Shown: positions 53,300 through 63,265, counted from the first letter of the stretch. The stretch is 64,000 nt of DNA from Flavobacteriales bacterium (GCA_020435335.1 JAGQZT010000005.1:1-64000); one strand, 5' to 3'. Program-made: numbers and translations. Notes: generated from the sequence alone by a model not told the origin.

Positions 53300-56200
53300 A
53301 TGAAGAATGCTGTATTTGCCCTACTTTTCAGTCTATTTACATTAGGGATTTTCGCCCAGGACACGATTGAAGTCAAAACCCTTAACTTCAGCGACATTAC
53401 CAAACGGAGAGGATGGTACGTCTTTCCGAAAGACACCAACCGCTACGAGAAGATCCTGATGTACTATACACTAAAGTGTGATGCAGCAACCACTCAGGAT
53501 CAATACGCCTGCGGTGAATGGGATTATACGACTTATACCAACCTGTATCAGCATAACAACGTAGGGGCTCCACGTTACCTGGTAGACGGAAACTACCCCG
53601 ACACGATCAATTACGTAACGAATCCGACTTACACTTATTTCCAGAACCAGCAATACTTCATTGTATATGATAACACCACCTCCGAAACCGATTACAGCAT
53701 CGGAAGCGGAAGTACTGCTTTAACCAATACGTTCAATTCGGGATTAGCCAACAGCAAGGCGCAATACCTGTGGACGGCAGCCGAACTTTCCGGATCAGGG
53801 ATTTCTGCAGGAACCATCGACAAGATCAAGCTCGATTTTTCAAGCCTGGGCAGCGACCTGAATTACCTCACTGTCCGAATGAAACACACTGCCTTAAGCT
53901 CGTTGCATGATACGCTTTACGAGACCTCGGGCTTTACGGAAGTATACCACCTGAACACCCAGATTCCCAGCACAGGAATCAATACCCTGAACCTGACCAC
54001 CCCTTTTGTTTGGGACGGCACATCCAACCTGATCGTAGAATTCTCCTTCAGCAATGCCAATCCGGGAACCGGTCACACCCTTGTGGGCGAGACCACCTCA
54101 TTTAATTCAGCCGTTTATGCCACTCAGGATGATGGCAAACTGGATTTTGTTTGGGGAGACTATGTAGAAGTGCCGGCGAGTGCGTTTGCTGCCATCGACA
54201 GCTTTATCACCGTTTCGTTCTGGTGTTACGGAGATACCGGCAAGCTTCCGGAAAGCACTTACATCTTCGAAGGCCGTGATGCCAACGGGAACCGGGTGAT
54301 CAACTCGCATTTACCCTGGAGCAACAGTGAAGTGTACTGGGATGCCGGTAATTCAGGGACTGCTTCTTACGACCGCATCAACCAACCGGCCAATACGATG
54401 GATTTTGAAGGACAATGGAATCATTGGGCCTTCACCAAAGATGTAAGTACCGGAGAAATGAAAATCTACCTGAACGGTTCGCTATGGCTTAGCGGAACAG
54501 GAAAAACACGTACCATGAGCGGAATTACTTCGTTCAAAATCGCCGGACAAGCCAACAGCTACGGAAAATACGACGGTGCCATCCACGATTTCCGGATCTG
54601 GAATGTGGCACTGGACAGCAACACCATTCAGGACTGGATGTATAAAGACGTAACCGCTTCGCATCCGAACTACGCCAATCTGCAGGCCTATTACAAGTTT
54701 GACGATATGACCGGTTACACAGCTACCGATGCATCTGCCAGTAACGCAGACGCCAACTTGATGGGACTCCCTTCCTGGAACTACATCAAAGGCTGGGATC
54801 AGTACCGGAACATGACCGTTGCCATGGAGCGCCCGAACATTAGCTTCACTCAAGGAATTTACACTACACACCTCGATTCGATCATGGTTCTCGACTCCGT
54901 TATGAATGCCCCGAAAAGCATTATTCAGTATTCCACCAGCATCGACACGAACAACTCCGGTATCACCATGGCTGTGATCGACACCACCTACGGCTGGGAA
55001 TCGGGATGGGTTTATACCTACGACCAGTACGGCAACAAAGTGGATTCTACTTACATCAATTACGACAACCAATTGGTCAATCAGTATAATCAAACTACTT
55101 TCCAATTGCAAAACTACGTAACACCCTACGGTATCGGTTTGAGCCTTGGCCCCGACGGATTTCGATGGGTATACGATGTAACCGACTATGCGCCTCTATT
55201 CCACGACACGGTAGAACTCTCTGCCGGAAACCAACAGGAACTGATCGATCTGCGTTTCATCATGATTAAAGGAACGCCTCCCCGTGACGTCATTAAAATC
55301 GAATCCATCTGGCTGGGCGATTATCAGCATTCCGACATTGCGAATGATTTTGTGATGCCTGCTGTTAATGTGGATCTGGATCCGACTGCCGCTTCCTTCC
55401 GCATCAAGACCAGAACGAGCGGACACTGGTTCGGCGGATTCCAGAACTGTGCTGAATTCTGCCCGAAATACCACAACGTATTTGTAGACGGTGTAAAACG
55501 TTTTGAGTGGCTGAACTGGAAAGAGTGTGCCGACAACCCGGTGATCGCACAGGGAGGCACCTGGATCTACGACCGTGCCGGATGGTGTCCGGGTGCATTT
55601 ACCGACACCTACGATCACGAGTTAACTCCTTACGTTACACCGGGCACGACCGTATCGCTCGATTACGGCATGGAATTCACAGCCGGAGGCATGGAAGGAA
55701 ACTACCGGACCACCATGCAATTGGTTACTTACACCCCGAATAATTTCAATCTGGATGCCCGCATCGATGAGATCATTTCTCCGACCGACTGGGAATACCA
55801 CAGCAAGATCAACCCGATCTGTACCGATCCGCAGATCGTGATCCAGAACACAGGAACAACCACACTAACCTCATTAACAATCACCTACAACGTACTGGGC
55901 GGAACCCAGGAAACGTACAACTGGACCGGCAGCCTGGCCTTCATGGAAAGGGAAATGGTTACTCTCCCTATTCCGGGACCATCTTTCTGGACAACTGCTT
56001 CGCAGCAAAACATTTTCGAAGTGAGCATCAGCGCTCCGAATGGCGGTATGGATGAATATGCCTACAACAACAATGCGTCGAGTGCCTTCGAAAAACCGGA
56101 CGTGTACAGCGGCCTGTTCTCCCTGAGAATACAAACCAACAATGCCGGAACCGAGAATTCGTATACCATTAAGGATGATCAGGGTAACATTGTGATGCAA

Positions 56201-56701
56201 CGAGCCACGATGGCCAACAACACCTTGTATTACGACACCCTTAATTTACCGGATGGTTGTTATGTATTTGAACTACTCGACAGCGATGATGACGGAATGA
56301 GTTTCTTCGCCAACAACGACGGAAACGGCACCATTCGTTTCTGGCCTACCCCATTAACCTGGGTAAAGAACTTCAATGCCCAGTTCGGTAAATTCCTGCG
56401 TTACCATTTTATTATTGATAATACGGTGGGCATTGACAGCTATGATAAGATGCAGGAAATCGAAGTCTTCCCGAACCCGAGCAAGGGCAGTTTCACCATT
56501 AATGTAACCGGCTTTGATAACGAGCAGGTTACCCTGGCTATTTACAATACGCTGGGTGAAAATTTCTACAGTGAACAGGTACAATCGGTGAATGGACTAA
56601 TCAACAAACGGATCGACTTGAGTGCCATTCCAAACGGCATTTATTACGTACGGGTGTTTGCCAAAAACAACTACGCAGTACAACGTATTGTGAAGCACTA
56701 A
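53300..56701 (+). CDS. PNGase F-like secreted protein with inserted LamG domain and T9SS sorting signal
   Basis: A 1,133-residue exported protein. Signal peptide ends near residue 20. The N-terminal PNGase F half begins at 21 and has CGEWDYTTYT with D75 aligning to the catalytic Asp60 of Elizabethkingia PNGase F. About 500 residues are then inserted, including a LamG/concanavalin domain at about 277-460 (WNHWAFTKDVSTGEMKIYLNG). The N-domain resumes at residue 601 (FQLQNYVTPYG, then VYDVTDY), and the C-half carries NCAEFC with E719 (Glu206 equivalent) and WIYDRAGWCPG. The C-terminus has a type A sorting domain (EVFPNPSKGSFTI; IPNGIYYVRVFA). It probably removes N-glycans from glycoproteins outside the cell. 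The Glu118 equivalent is not evident. Confidence 0.85.
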   Translation: MKNAVFALLFSLFTLGIFAQDTIEVKTLNFSDITKRRGWYVFPKDTNRYEKILMYYTLKCDAATTQDQYACGEWDYTTYTNLYQHNNVGAPRYLVDGNYPDTINYVTNPTYTYFQNQQYFIVYDNTTSETDYSIGSGSTALTNTFNSGLANSKAQYLWTAAELSGSGISAGTIDKIKLDFSSLGSDLNYLTVRMKHTALSSLHDTLYETSGFTEVYHLNTQIPSTGINTLNLTTPFVWDGTSNLIVEFSFSNANPGTGHTLVGETTSFNSAVYATQDDGKLDFVWGDYVEVPASAFAAIDSFITVSFWCYGDTGKLPESTYIFEGRDANGNRVINSHLPWSNSEVYWDAGNSGTASYDRINQPANTMDFEGQWNHWAFTKDVSTGEMKIYLNGSLWLSGTGKTRTMSGITSFKIAGQANSYGKYDGAIHDFRIWNVALDSNTIQDWMYKDVTASHPNYANLQAYYKFDDMTGYTATDASASNADANLMGLPSWNYIKGWDQYRNMTVAMERPNISFTQGIYTTHLDSIMVLDSVMNAPKSIIQYSTSIDTNNSGITMAVIDTTYGWESGWVYTYDQYGNKVDSTYINYDNQLVNQYNQTTFQLQNYVTPYGIGLSLGPDGFRWVYDVTDYAPLFHDTVELSAGNQQELIDLRFIMIKGTPPRDVIKIESIWLGDYQHSDIANDFVMPAVNVDLDPTAASFRIKTRTSGHWFGGFQNCAEFCPKYHNVFVDGVKRFEWLNWKECADNPVIAQGGTWIYDRAGWCPGAFTDTYDHELTPYVTPGTTVSLDYGMEFTAGGMEGNYRTTMQLVTYTPNNFNLDARIDEIISPTDWEYHSKINPICTDPQIVIQNTGTTTLTSLTITYNVLGGTQETYNWTGSLAFMEREMVTLPIPGPSFWTTASQQNIFEVSISAPNGGMDEYAYNNNASSAFEKPDVYSGLFSLRIQTNNAGTENSYTIKDDQGNIVMQRATMANNTLYYDTLNLPDGCYVFELLDSDDDGMSFFANNDGNGTIRFWPTPLTWVKNFNAQFGKFLRYHFIIDNTVGIDSYDKMQEIEVFPNPSKGSFTINVTGFDNEQVTLAIYNTLGENFYSEQVQSVNGLINKRIDLSAIPNGIYYVRVFAKNNYAVQRIVKH

Positions 56702-56718
56702 CTAAACAGGCAGACACA

Positions 56719-56748
56719 AAAAAGCCCCGGAACTTTCCGGGGCTTTTT
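56719..56748. terminator. Bidirectional intrinsic terminator
   Basis: A perfect 13-bp stem (AAAAAGCCCCGGA / TCCGGGGCTTTTT) with loop ACTT lies between the convergent PNGase-like and 3-hydroxyacyl-CoA dehydrogenase genes. Confidence 0.8.
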
Positions 56749-56751
56749 CAA

Positions 56752-57909
56752 TTAAAAGAATTTCTTTCCGTCGCGAACCATTCTTCGTAGCAAGGGACTA
56801 GGACGATAGCGATCTTCGCCGTACTCGTTGAACATACTTTCGAGTTTGGTCAATACGTTTTTCAATCCGATCTCATCAGCCCAGGCCAGCAAACCTTTCG
56901 GGTAGTTCACCCCTTTGGTCATGGCCAGATCAATATCCTCTTTCGTGGCAATATTGAGGAACAACGCATCTACTGCTTCGTTGATCAGCATCATGAGGAT
57001 GCGGTCGAGAATTTGTTTCCCTAGTATTTCATCTTTTGTCGGCTGAGGCATTTCTACCCCTTCAGCATAGTTGTAATAACCTCTCCCCGATTTCCGTCCG
57101 TACCAACCCGCTTCGGAATGTCGTTTTTGAGTAAAGGAAGGTTTATATCTCGGATCGTAATAGAAAGCGGCAAACACCGTTTCGGTTACCGTATAATTCA
57201 CATCGTTGCCGATGTAGTCCATCAGGGTAAAAGGTCCCATGCGGAACCCGCCCAATTCGGTCATGGCCCAATCGATGGTTGCAAAATCGGCAATCCCCTC
57301 TTCGTAGATTCGGAGTGCTTCTCCGTAGAACGGACGGGCAACGCGATTCACAATAAACCCTGGCGTATCTTTGGCCAGTACCGTTACTTTTTTCCAGTCG
57401 TCAATCAGTTTTCTGGACAGCTCTTTCGTTTTTTCCGAAGTCTGAACCGCAGGAATGATCTCCACCAAAGGCATGAGTGGAGCAGGATTGAAGAAATGAA
57501 TACCAATTACTTTTTCGGGATTCTGGCAGGCTGAAGCGATGGATGCGATAGACAAAGATGACGTGTTACTTGCCAGAATACAAGTATCACTAACGATATT
57601 TTCCAATTCTTCAAACACGTGTTGTTTCACTTCCAGGTTTTCTACGATGGCTTCGATCACGATGCCACATTCAAAAAAGTCGCTGATATTTTCCGAAAAC
57701 TTGATCCGGCCGATCACCTCGGCGGCATTCAGTTTTCCTTTTTCCTCGAGTCGGGTCAGGATGCTTTCCAATTTGGCTTTTGACTTATTAAGTACCTGAT
57801 TATTCAGGTCGACCAACACCACCTGATGGCCTTCAGTAGCTGCGATTTGAGCAATTCCACTTCCCATGGATCCTGCTCCCAGAACTCCAACTATTGTATG
57901 CTTATCCAT
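56752..57909 (-). CDS. 3-hydroxyacyl-CoA dehydrogenase (PaaH/Hbd type)
   Basis: A 385-residue NAD-dependent dehydrogenase. The N-terminal Rossmann motif GAGSMGSGIAQIAA is followed by the conserved ASNTSSLSIASIA and GIHFFNPAPLMPLVEIIPA. The helical C-domain shows PGFIVNRVARPFYGEALRI, with an extra C-terminal half-domain (LLAWADEIGLKNVLTKLESM). Longer than the 280-residue butyryl form, it fits 3-hydroxybutyryl- or 3-hydroxyadipyl-CoA dehydrogenases. It is third in an operon with an enoyl-CoA hydratase (three-base gap) and a biotin carboxylase. Confidence 0.9.
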   Translation of the reverse strand: MDKHTIVGVLGAGSMGSGIAQIAATEGHQVVLVDLNNQVLNKSKAKLESILTRLEEKGKLNAAEVIGRIKFSENISDFFECGIVIEAIVENLEVKQHVFEELENIVSDTCILASNTSSLSIASIASACQNPEKVIGIHFFNPAPLMPLVEIIPAVQTSEKTKELSRKLIDDWKKVTVLAKDTPGFIVNRVARPFYGEALRIYEEGIADFATIDWAMTELGGFRMGPFTLMDYIGNDVNYTVTETVFAAFYYDPRYKPSFTQKRHSEAGWYGRKSGRGYYNYAEGVEMPQPTKDEILGKQILDRILMMLINEAVDALFLNIATKEDIDLAMTKGVNYPKGLLAWADEIGLKNVLTKLESMFNEYGEDRYRPSPLLRRMVRDGKKFF

Positions 57910-57912
57910 TTA

Positions 57913-58689
57913 TTATTCTCCTTTAAATTCGGGTTTTCTTTTTTCCAGGAAGGCATTTACCCCTTCGTTGTAATCGTAGGTTTTTCCTGCTTCCGTTTGC
58001 AATTCACCTTCTCGGTTGAGTTGTTGAGTCAGATCATTGCCATACGATTCGTTCAGTAAACGCTTCGTCAAGCCGATCCCTTTGGTCGGCATCTGAGCCA
58101 GTTGAAGAGCCATTCCCATGGCTGTTTCATGCAATTGATCGTCGGTAACCGCTTTGTAGATCATGCCCATTCGTTCCGCATCGGCAGCCATCACTTTATC
58201 TCCCAGGAACATCAAAGCAGCTGCTTTTTGCATGCCAATGAGTCGAGGCAGGTAGTAGGTTCCACCGCTATCGGGAATAAGACCGATCTTACTGAATGCC
58301 TGAATAAAAGAAGCTGATTCCGCAGCCAGGGTAATGTCGCAGGCCAACGCAATATTGGCTCCGGCACCTGCAGCCACACCGTTCACGGCACACACGATCG
58401 GTTTTTCAATGTTTCGGAGTCGTTCGATGATCGGGTTATAATGCTCCTCCACAATCTTCGGCAATTCGGTTTGATTGGGATCGATGGCCTCAGCCAGGTC
58501 CTGTCCGGCACAAAAGGCTTTGCCTTCTCCGGTCAGATAAATTGCCCGTACGGCTTGATCCTTCTCACATTCGTCCAACGCCTTTTGCAGATCAAAAGCC
58601 ATTTGACGTACAAAACTGTTGAATTTATCAGGACGGTTTAATTTAATGATCCCTACTCCATTCTCTATTTTAAAATCTATATTGCTCAT
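57913..58689 (-). CDS. Enoyl-CoA hydratase/isomerase family protein (PaaG-like)
   Basis: A 258-residue crotonase-fold enzyme: IKLNRPDKFNSF, GEGKAFCAGQDLAEA (oxyanion loop), VAAGAGANIALACDITLA and FSKIGLIPDSGGTYYLPRLIG. The FCAGQDL and SKIGLIPDSGG motifs are most like PaaG, the epoxy-phenylacetyl-CoA isomerase of phenylacetate degradation. The same words occur in other crotonase enzymes, and no other paa genes are seen. It is in an operon between biotin carboxylase (six-base gap) and the dehydrogenase. Confidence 0.9.
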   Translation of the reverse strand: MSNIDFKIENGVGIIKLNRPDKFNSFVRQMAFDLQKALDECEKDQAVRAIYLTGEGKAFCAGQDLAEAIDPNQTELPKIVEEHYNPIIERLRNIEKPIVCAVNGVAAGAGANIALACDITLAAESASFIQAFSKIGLIPDSGGTYYLPRLIGMQKAAALMFLGDKVMAADAERMGMIYKAVTDDQLHETAMGMALQLAQMPTKGIGLTKRLLNESYGNDLTQQLNREGELQTEAGKTYDYNEGVNAFLEKRKPEFKGE

Positions 58690-58695
58690 GCTATT

Positions 58696-60174
58696 TTACT
58701 TTCTGTTCAACTTCCATTTCGACTTTGATGCTACTGAGGCAGTCTCCACTCTCTTTTTGTTTCCCGATTCGTAGAGATGAGCTGCAAACAAGGCGGCAAC
58801 CTCTTCGGTTTCGGGATAATCTTTCATTAACACCTCAGGAGTAAAATATTTTCCCACGAAATGGGTATCGAAATTTCCGCTGATAAAAGCTTCGTGCTCC
58901 AACGCGAACTTACAGAACTGCAAGGTCGTTTCCACGCCGCTGATCTTGTAATCCTCAATAGCCCGAAGCATTCTTACGCGGGCTTCTTCCCGGTCTTTTC
59001 CGTGGGTAATCAATTTCGAGATCATCGGATCGTAGTAGATCGGGATCTGCATCCCTTCTTCGAAACCGTCATCCACACGGATTCCCATACCCTCCGGACG
59101 TTCATAGGTATTTAACCGTCCGATATCCGGCAGGAAATTGTTCATGGGGTCTTCGGCATATACCCGAACCTCGAAAGAATGACCGTTGATCTTCAGGTCG
59201 TTTTGCGTAAAGCTCAGTTTTTCGCCGCGGGCTACCTTGATCTGCTCTTTTACCAGGTCGATTCCGGAGATCATTTCACTAACCGGGTGTTCCACCTGCA
59301 ACCGGGTATTCATTTCCAGGAAGTAAAAGTCTTTGTTGTTCTCCAGCAGGAATTCCACGGTACCGGCTCCTACGTAGTCGCACGAACGCGCCACATCCAC
59401 GGCACATTTCCCCATGGCTTCCCGGATTTCGGGAGTGAGTACGGACGAAGGGGCCTCTTCGATCACTTTTTGGTGACGACGCTGAATCGAGCATTCGCGT
59501 TGGAACAGGTAAACGATATTACCGTGACTGTCGTCCAGCAGCTGAATTTCGATATGTCGTGGTGAACCCACGTATTTTTCAATGAATACGGCTCCGTTTC
59601 CGAATGAAGATACGGCTTCACTCACGGCCCGGTTCATTTGTTCTTCAAACTCATTGGGTTCTTCAACCACCCGCATTCCTTTCCCACCACCACCGGCAGC
59701 GGCTTTGATCAGGATCGGAAAACCAATGCTTTCAGCAATTTTTTTCGCCGCAGGAATGTCTTCAATAGCTTCATCGGTTCCCGGAACCATTGGAATGTTA
59801 TACCCCTTAACGGTATCCTTAGCCCGCAATTTATCACCCATGAGTTCCATGGCATGTGGCGACGGGCCGATAAACGTAATTCCGGCATCGGTGATTTTCC
59901 GTGTAGCATCCGCATTTTCCGATAAAAACCCATATCCGGGATGAATTCCATCCACGCCTAATTCCTTACAAACGGCAATGATCTTATCAACCTGCAAATA
60001 CGATTCGCTGGACGGCGGCGGACCGATACACACCGCTTCATCGGCGTATTTCACGAAAGGCGCATTCCGGTCGGCCTCCGAAAAAATAGCTACAGTCCTG
60101 ATTCCCATTTCCTTAGCAGAGCGCATCACTCGCAGCGCGATTTCCCCTCTGTTTGCTACTAAGATTTTATTCAT
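58696..60174 (-). CDS. Biotin carboxylase subunit of an acyl-CoA carboxylase
   Basis: A 492-residue biotin carboxylase. ATP-grasp motifs are complete: AAAGGGGKGMRVV, ECSIQRRHQKVIEEAPSS, VEFLLENNKDFYFLEMNTRLQVEHPV. N-terminus NKILVANRGEIALRVMRSAKEMG. It carboxylates biotin on a BCCP for acetyl-, propionyl- or methylcrotonyl-type carboxylases; the partner subunits are not here. A C-terminal tail of about 20 basic residues is a little longer than in AccC. It heads the operon with an enoyl-CoA hydratase and a hydroxyacyl-CoA dehydrogenase, which suggests an acyl-CoA degradation role rather than fatty-acid synthesis. Confidence 0.93.
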   Translation of the reverse strand: MNKILVANRGEIALRVMRSAKEMGIRTVAIFSEADRNAPFVKYADEAVCIGPPPSSESYLQVDKIIAVCKELGVDGIHPGYGFLSENADATRKITDAGITFIGPSPHAMELMGDKLRAKDTVKGYNIPMVPGTDEAIEDIPAAKKIAESIGFPILIKAAAGGGGKGMRVVEEPNEFEEQMNRAVSEAVSSFGNGAVFIEKYVGSPRHIEIQLLDDSHGNIVYLFQRECSIQRRHQKVIEEAPSSVLTPEIREAMGKCAVDVARSCDYVGAGTVEFLLENNKDFYFLEMNTRLQVEHPVSEMISGIDLVKEQIKVARGEKLSFTQNDLKINGHSFEVRVYAEDPMNNFLPDIGRLNTYERPEGMGIRVDDGFEEGMQIPIYYDPMISKLITHGKDREEARVRMLRAIEDYKISGVETTLQFCKFALEHEAFISGNFDTHFVGKYFTPEVLMKDYPETEEVAALFAAHLYESGNKKRVETASVASKSKWKLNRK

Positions 60175-60219
60175 ATGCTATGCTTTTTTGAGTCTTTAAA
60201 GGTACTAGAATGACTTGAA

Positions 60220-61170
60220 TTATTCCTCCCTATTCAGGAAATTTCTGAAAACAGATTTACCGAAATGATAGTTCAAAGTAACCCCTGCATAAGGCGCCGG
60301 ATCCAGGTCTTGCCGATCGCCCGTACGCCAGGTACTGATCTTCTGAAGATACGAATAACCTCCTTCCAGCTTGATTTTATAGTGTTTCCCCAGTTTACCA
60401 TTCAAGGCCACAAAGGCTTTCATCTGACTAAAGTTCAGGTTGTTACTATCACTGCTGAATCCCGATCCATCCCGGTAGATGGTATTAACACCCGCAAACT
60501 GGTTGACGAGATCGAAATCCCAATCCTTACTGAAGGAATAATTCAGTTTAACATGGAGCGGAATTACAATTTCCGCCTTAAGATTTTTAGCAATCTTCGA
60601 TTTCAATCCCAGAACCGGAAACGGAACTACTTTACCCTGATTTAGCAAAACACCGGCTCCATAAAAGTAATAGGTATTCAAATCCTTGATCTTCAGGTTG
60701 GCTACATAGGCCCTGAAATTCGGTGTAAACCCGTCGCTAAATGTATTTTTGTTCTCATCGGCATAAACGGTTCCGGAGTACAACCAGATACCATGGCGCA
60801 CGCTGGCCGTAATCGCCGTTAATCCTACCCCGATCTTGTATATGTTCTCCAACCCGTTATCCGCATTCATTTTAGGCTGAGTCACACTCCCGTAATAATC
60901 AAGAAAAATCTGACTGGCCTTGGCATCCATTTTCTTGAAATCGAAACCCTTGAGATCGATCCCCATTTTCGTTCTGAGCGGCTGGATGTATCGGAATTTA
61001 TACTTCACCATTTCAAAATCGGTGCTATCGTTCAGAGCCGAAGGAGCCAGGTAATCGGCACCAACAATAACTCCCGGACTGAATAAAAAATCGAGGTGGA
61101 AAGACTGGGAAAATGCCCCGAAAATCAAGGCATGACACAACGCAACTAGTATGCTGATCTTTTTAATCAT
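60220..61170 (-). CDS. Outer-membrane beta-barrel protein, DUF6268-like
   Basis: A 316-residue exported protein: signal peptide (about 1-21, FSQ), then beta-strands with alternating hydrophobic residues (YKFRYIQPLRTKMGIDLKG, VPFPVLGLKSKIAKNLKAEI, AFVALNGKLGKHYKIKLEGG), ending NYHFGKSVFRNFLN. It looks like a small outer-membrane barrel of the DUF6268 kind; the family name is from memory. It lies upstream of the carboxylase operon in the same direction (45-base gap), divergent from the BatA-type gene. Confidence 0.7.
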   Translation of the reverse strand: MIKKISILVALCHALIFGAFSQSFHLDFLFSPGVIVGADYLAPSALNDSTDFEMVKYKFRYIQPLRTKMGIDLKGFDFKKMDAKASQIFLDYYGSVTQPKMNADNGLENIYKIGVGLTAITASVRHGIWLYSGTVYADENKNTFSDGFTPNFRAYVANLKIKDLNTYYFYGAGVLLNQGKVVPFPVLGLKSKIAKNLKAEIVIPLHVKLNYSFSKDWDFDLVNQFAGVNTIYRDGSGFSSDSNNLNFSQMKAFVALNGKLGKHYKIKLEGGYSYLQKISTWRTGDRQDLDPAPYAGVTLNYHFGKSVFRNFLNREE

Positions 61171-61219
61171 ACTGCCCCGTAAAGTTATAGAAATATCGCC
61201 AGTAGTAAATAAAAATAAT

Positions 61220-61227
61220 TACCTTTG
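61220..61227 (+). promoter_or_regulatory. -7 box before the BatA-type gene
   Basis: TACCTTTG fits the TAnnTTTG consensus exactly, seven bases before the ATG at 61235. Such close spacing implies a leaderless or nearly leaderless mRNA. A -33 element is not obvious. Confidence 0.5.
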
Positions 61228-61234
61228 TGCTTTA

Positions 61235-63265
61235 ATGAAATTCGCTTATCCAGAGTTCCTCTACGCCCTCTTCGCAATAGCGATCCCGATTATCATTCAC
61301 CTCTTCAATTTCCGGAAATTTAAAAAGATTTACTTCTCGAATGTAGAGTTCCTGAAGGAAGTCCAACAGGAAACACAGGCCAAGTCGAAACTGAAACACC
61401 TGTTGATCCTATTATCACGGATACTGGCCATCACTTTCCTCGTATTGGCCTTCGCCCAACCCTACCTTCCGGCTTCCGACCAGGCTAATACCAGCCAGCA
61501 CAGTGTTGTGGGACTATACATCGATAATTCATTCAGCATGGAGAGTATCGGCGAGAACGGATCCCTGCTCCACGCAGCCAAAGTAAAAGCCGCCGAAGTG
61601 GTTTCCAATTACCGGTCAACCGACAAATTCATATTGGTTACCAATGACTTCAGGGCAGGCGACCAACGCTTACTGGGCGCCGAGGAAGTAACCGACAAAA
61701 TTGAAAACATTGAAATCTCCTCCGAATCCCGTAAACTTTCTGCTATTTATTCCCGAATGAACGATGCCTTAAACAGTTCGGAAATCAATGACAAATCGCT
61801 TTATCTTTTTTCAGATTTTCAGCGATCAACCGCTGATTTTAAATCGATAAAAGCAGACTCCGCCATAAACACGTACCTGGTACCCGAACAATCGGGCGAC
61901 ATAAGCAACATCTACATTGACAGCTGCTGGTTTGCGACCCCAACTCATCTGATCAACCAGAATGAAGAACTCTCGGTAAGGATTAAAAACAATTCGAACA
62001 ACGACCTGGAAAACATTCCGCTCAAGCTATTCATAAACGGGCAAAGCGTTGTTCCGGCAACCTTCTCCGTTAAGGCAAATGATGAAACCATCCTGGTGTT
62101 GAATTACATGAACCGATCCTATGGTCACCAGCAAGGCCGAATCGAATTGCAGGACAATACGGTAACCATGGATGATGCTTTTTTCTTTGCATATGAGATC
62201 GCTCAAAACATCGAAGTACTGAGTATCGGCAATACGGACGATGAACGGGCATTAAGATCGGTATTCAGTACAGACAGTATGTTTCACTACCGGAATTTCC
62301 AGGTGAACCAGCTCGATTATTCGCTGATCAAGAAGAGTGATTTTGTGATCGTGTACCACCTTGATGATATCAGTTCCGGACTGGCCAGCGCACTGCAGGC
62401 ATTTGTAGAAAACGGAGGAAACCTCTACATCATTCCATCCGATCAAATCGACCTGAATAGCTACAAAGAATTTTTAAGCTTGCTTTCCATCAATTATTTT
62501 ACCGGGCTGGACACGGCTGACACCAAAGTACGTGACATCAATTACAAGCATCCGGTATACAACAATGTATTTGAAAGCGAGCCGGAAGGCAACATCAACC
62601 TACCCGTTGTTACCAACCATTATCAACTTTCAAAATCGACTGTAGGCTTCCGGACTGCACTCATGAACCTGAAAAACGGCGACTCCTTTTTAACAGCTTA
62701 CCAGGTTGGCAAGGGCACGGTTTATTTGAATTCCAGTAGCTTAACGAAAGAATCGAGCAACTATACTAATCATGCGATCTTTGTGCCTACACTTTATAAT
62801 ATGAGTCTCCTGAGCCGGAAGCAATTCCCGCTTTTTCACACCATCGGCAGCCAATCGACCATTGATCTGGATCGAAGTGAGAAAGATGATGTTTACCACA
62901 TTAAAAATGATCAGGTCGATATTATTCCTCAAATAAAAAACACCAGTAACTACACGACTGTTTTCGTAAACAACGGCATTGAAACTGCCGGAAATTACCT
63001 GCTGGAAAACGGGAAAGAAGAACTGGCCCTGGCTTTTAATTACGATCGTTTGGAATCAGATCTTCATACGTTGAATCCGGATGAAATCGAATCCGTCATC
63101 GCATCCGGATCGTTGAATGCCAGATACCTGAACACCTCCGAAAGCAGTATGCAATCTGCCCTGAGCGAATTGAATATCGGAAAAAAATATTGGAAATATT
63201 GTATTATTTTGGCCTTGCTTTTTCTGGCCGTTGAAATAGCACTTATAAAACTCTTAAAGTCATGA
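61235..63265 (+). CDS. BatA-domain membrane protein
   Basis: A 676-residue inner-membrane protein. The N-terminal 80 residues are the BatA (aerotolerance regulator N-terminal) double-helix domain: PEFLYALFAIAIPIIIHLFNFRKFKKIYFSNVEFL and LLILLSRILAITFLVLAFAQPYL. Then comes a VWA-like region (VGLYIDNSFSME) and a large periplasmic part, with a third membrane helix close to the C-terminus (YCIILALLFLAVEIALI). These proteins occur with Bat operons or alone in Bacteroidota; function is undefined. An extended upstream start (61151) is rejected because it lacks a fitting N-terminus. It overlaps the dihydroorotase-like gene by four bases. Confidence 0.88.
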   Translation: MKFAYPEFLYALFAIAIPIIIHLFNFRKFKKIYFSNVEFLKEVQQETQAKSKLKHLLILLSRILAITFLVLAFAQPYLPASDQANTSQHSVVGLYIDNSFSMESIGENGSLLHAAKVKAAEVVSNYRSTDKFILVTNDFRAGDQRLLGAEEVTDKIENIEISSESRKLSAIYSRMNDALNSSEINDKSLYLFSDFQRSTADFKSIKADSAINTYLVPEQSGDISNIYIDSCWFATPTHLINQNEELSVRIKNNSNNDLENIPLKLFINGQSVVPATFSVKANDETILVLNYMNRSYGHQQGRIELQDNTVTMDDAFFFAYEIAQNIEVLSIGNTDDERALRSVFSTDSMFHYRNFQVNQLDYSLIKKSDFVIVYHLDDISSGLASALQAFVENGGNLYIIPSDQIDLNSYKEFLSLLSINYFTGLDTADTKVRDINYKHPVYNNVFESEPEGNINLPVVTNHYQLSKSTVGFRTALMNLKNGDSFLTAYQVGKGTVYLNSSSLTKESSNYTNHAIFVPTLYNMSLLSRKQFPLFHTIGSQSTIDLDRSEKDDVYHIKNDQVDIIPQIKNTSNYTTVFVNNGIETAGNYLLENGKEELALAFNYDRLESDLHTLNPDEIESVIASGSLNARYLNTSESSMQSALSELNIGKKYWKYCIILALLFLAVEIALIKLLKS

